Below, piece by piece: positions 63,653-64,000 of a DNA stretch of 64,000 bases. The DNA comes from Mesorhizobium loti. Its GTDB lineage: Bacteria > Pseudomonadota > Alphaproteobacteria > Rhizobiales > Rhizobiaceae. The position numbers and the translations under genes were made by a program. Every line of letters begins with the position of its first letter. Positions within the stretch are counted from its first letter, which is position 1. The notes under the pieces were generated by a model. That model was given only the letters and a program-made list of their open reading frames with translations. It was not told the origin of the DNA and ran no database searches. Where the stretch lies: assembly GCF_013170705.1 (NCBI RefSeq), contig NZ_CP033334.1, forward strand, positions 5,247,501 through 5,311,500, in the 5' to 3' direction.

Positions 63653-64000
63653 TCAGCGACGCGGCTGCGTGCGGTGGCCGCCGCCGCGATCGGCCGGCAG
63701 CGGCGGCAAGGTCTCGGTCGCGCGGCCCTTGTAGAGCGGCGATTCGAGATAGCGGGCAATGGCAAAGCGCACCAGAACCGCGACGGCAGCGGAAGCCGGA
63801 ACGGCAATCAGCAGGCCGACAAAGCCGAACAACGCGCCGAAGGCGAACAGCGCGAACATCAGCCATACCGGATGCAGGCCGACGCTTTTGCCGACCAGCC
63901 TGGGCTGCAGGATGTTGCCTTCGATGAACTGGCCGATGAAGAAGACCACAGCGACGGCAACGATCATCGTCCAATCCGGCCAGAACTGGACGAAGGCGAC
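63653..64000 (-). CDS. AI-2E-family permease, C-terminal part (cut by window edge)
   Basis: The reverse frame is open to the right edge of the window, so the start lies outside. The visible ~115 residues hold the C-terminal membrane part of the AI-2E/PerM family: DWTMIVAVAVVFFIGQFIEGNILQPRLVGKSVGLHPVWLMFALFAFGALFGFVGLLIAVPASAAVAVLVRFAI, where FIEGN.LQPRLVG is the signature. The function of most members is unknown. It sits one base upstream of the hdaA start, so the two are likely cotranscribed. Confidence 0.92.
   Translation of the reverse strand, partial: VAFVQFWPDWTMIVAVAVVFFIGQFIEGNILQPRLVGKSVGLHPVWLMFALFAFGALFGFVGLLIAVPASAAVAVLVRFAIARYLESPLYKGRATETLPPLPADRGGGHRTQPRR

Overview
The window is GC-rich and reads as one stretch of ordinary alphaproteobacterial chromosome, most likely Mesorhizobium or a close Rhizobiales relative. 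Supporting signs are an aapJQMP-type amino-acid ABC operon divergent from metC, a betI/choX pair, groESL with both a CIRCE element and an alphaproteobacterial RpoH-type promoter, small NDUFS4- and NDUFS6-like proteins, a short Hda-like DnaA paralogue, and a palindromic intergenic element of rhizobial type. I saw no transposase, integrase, phage gene, rRNA or CRISPR array. The genus is inferred from gene content, not computed.

Layout, left to right. 0-2.6 kb: the 3' end of a TadG-like protein and a divergent NRAMP-family transporter. 2.6-7.8 kb: a CAP-domain protein, a 2OG-Fe(II) oxygenase and an emrRAB-like unit (MarR, HlyD, DHA2 pump). 7.8-11.4 kb: a cobalamin riboswitch followed by a DUF1636 protein and an ABC importer (ATPase, binding protein, permease), so probably corrinoid uptake. 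11.6-18 kb: an AraC/GyrI-like regulator, a MarR-GNAT fusion, and a TetR-controlled operon of an MFS carrier, a sugar-lactone oxidase and a D-threonine-aldolase-like PLP enzyme. 18-20.4 kb: groESL, whose 3' end has been tandemly duplicated in 77-bp units before the terminator, then a decayed TetR pseudogene. 21-24.1 kb: a three-gene TadG/TadE-like operon with a glycine/threonine-rich repeat domain. 24.2-28.2 kb: LysE exporter, a small four-gene operon with a tiny Lys/Ala-rich protein, a cold-shock protein, YciI-like and GST genes. 28.2-32.3 kb: a palindromic intergenic element, a patatin lipoprotein, CsbD, a Tat-exported phosphoesterase and a TetR regulator.

32.3-40.3 kb: NIPSNAP protein divergent from that TetR across a 26-bp perfect palindrome; choX plus an alpha/beta hydrolase divergent from betI across two tandem dyads; GT90-like glycosyltransferase, SDR, fumC and two DoxX proteins. 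40.5-46.8 kb: ppx-ppk, a zinc-finger protein, an FAD monooxygenase and a DUF2459 protein. 46.8-53 kb: aapP-M-Q-J and divergent metC. 53-56 kb: HPP-CBS protein, then an ECF sigma factor followed by DUF4142 and cupredoxin genes; sigma gene and target pair have near-identical promoters, making a compact self-contained regulon with no visible anti-sigma gene. 56-64 kb: enoyl-CoA hydratase/TetR pair, ArsB/NhaD-type transporter, glycosyltransferase, an apparently frameshifted diguanylate cyclase, small unknown proteins, tRNA-Arg(TCT), NDUFS4-like protein, tRNA-Pro(TGG), an Hda-like protein and the C-terminal part of an AI-2E family permease.

The most unusual items are the twin ECF promoters with DUF4142/cupredoxin, the duplicated groEL 3' end, the metal-site substitutions in the NRAMP protein, the riboswitch-controlled DUF1636-ABC unit, the TetR/MFS/lactone oxidase/PLP enzyme cluster, and the frameshift in the GGDEF gene.
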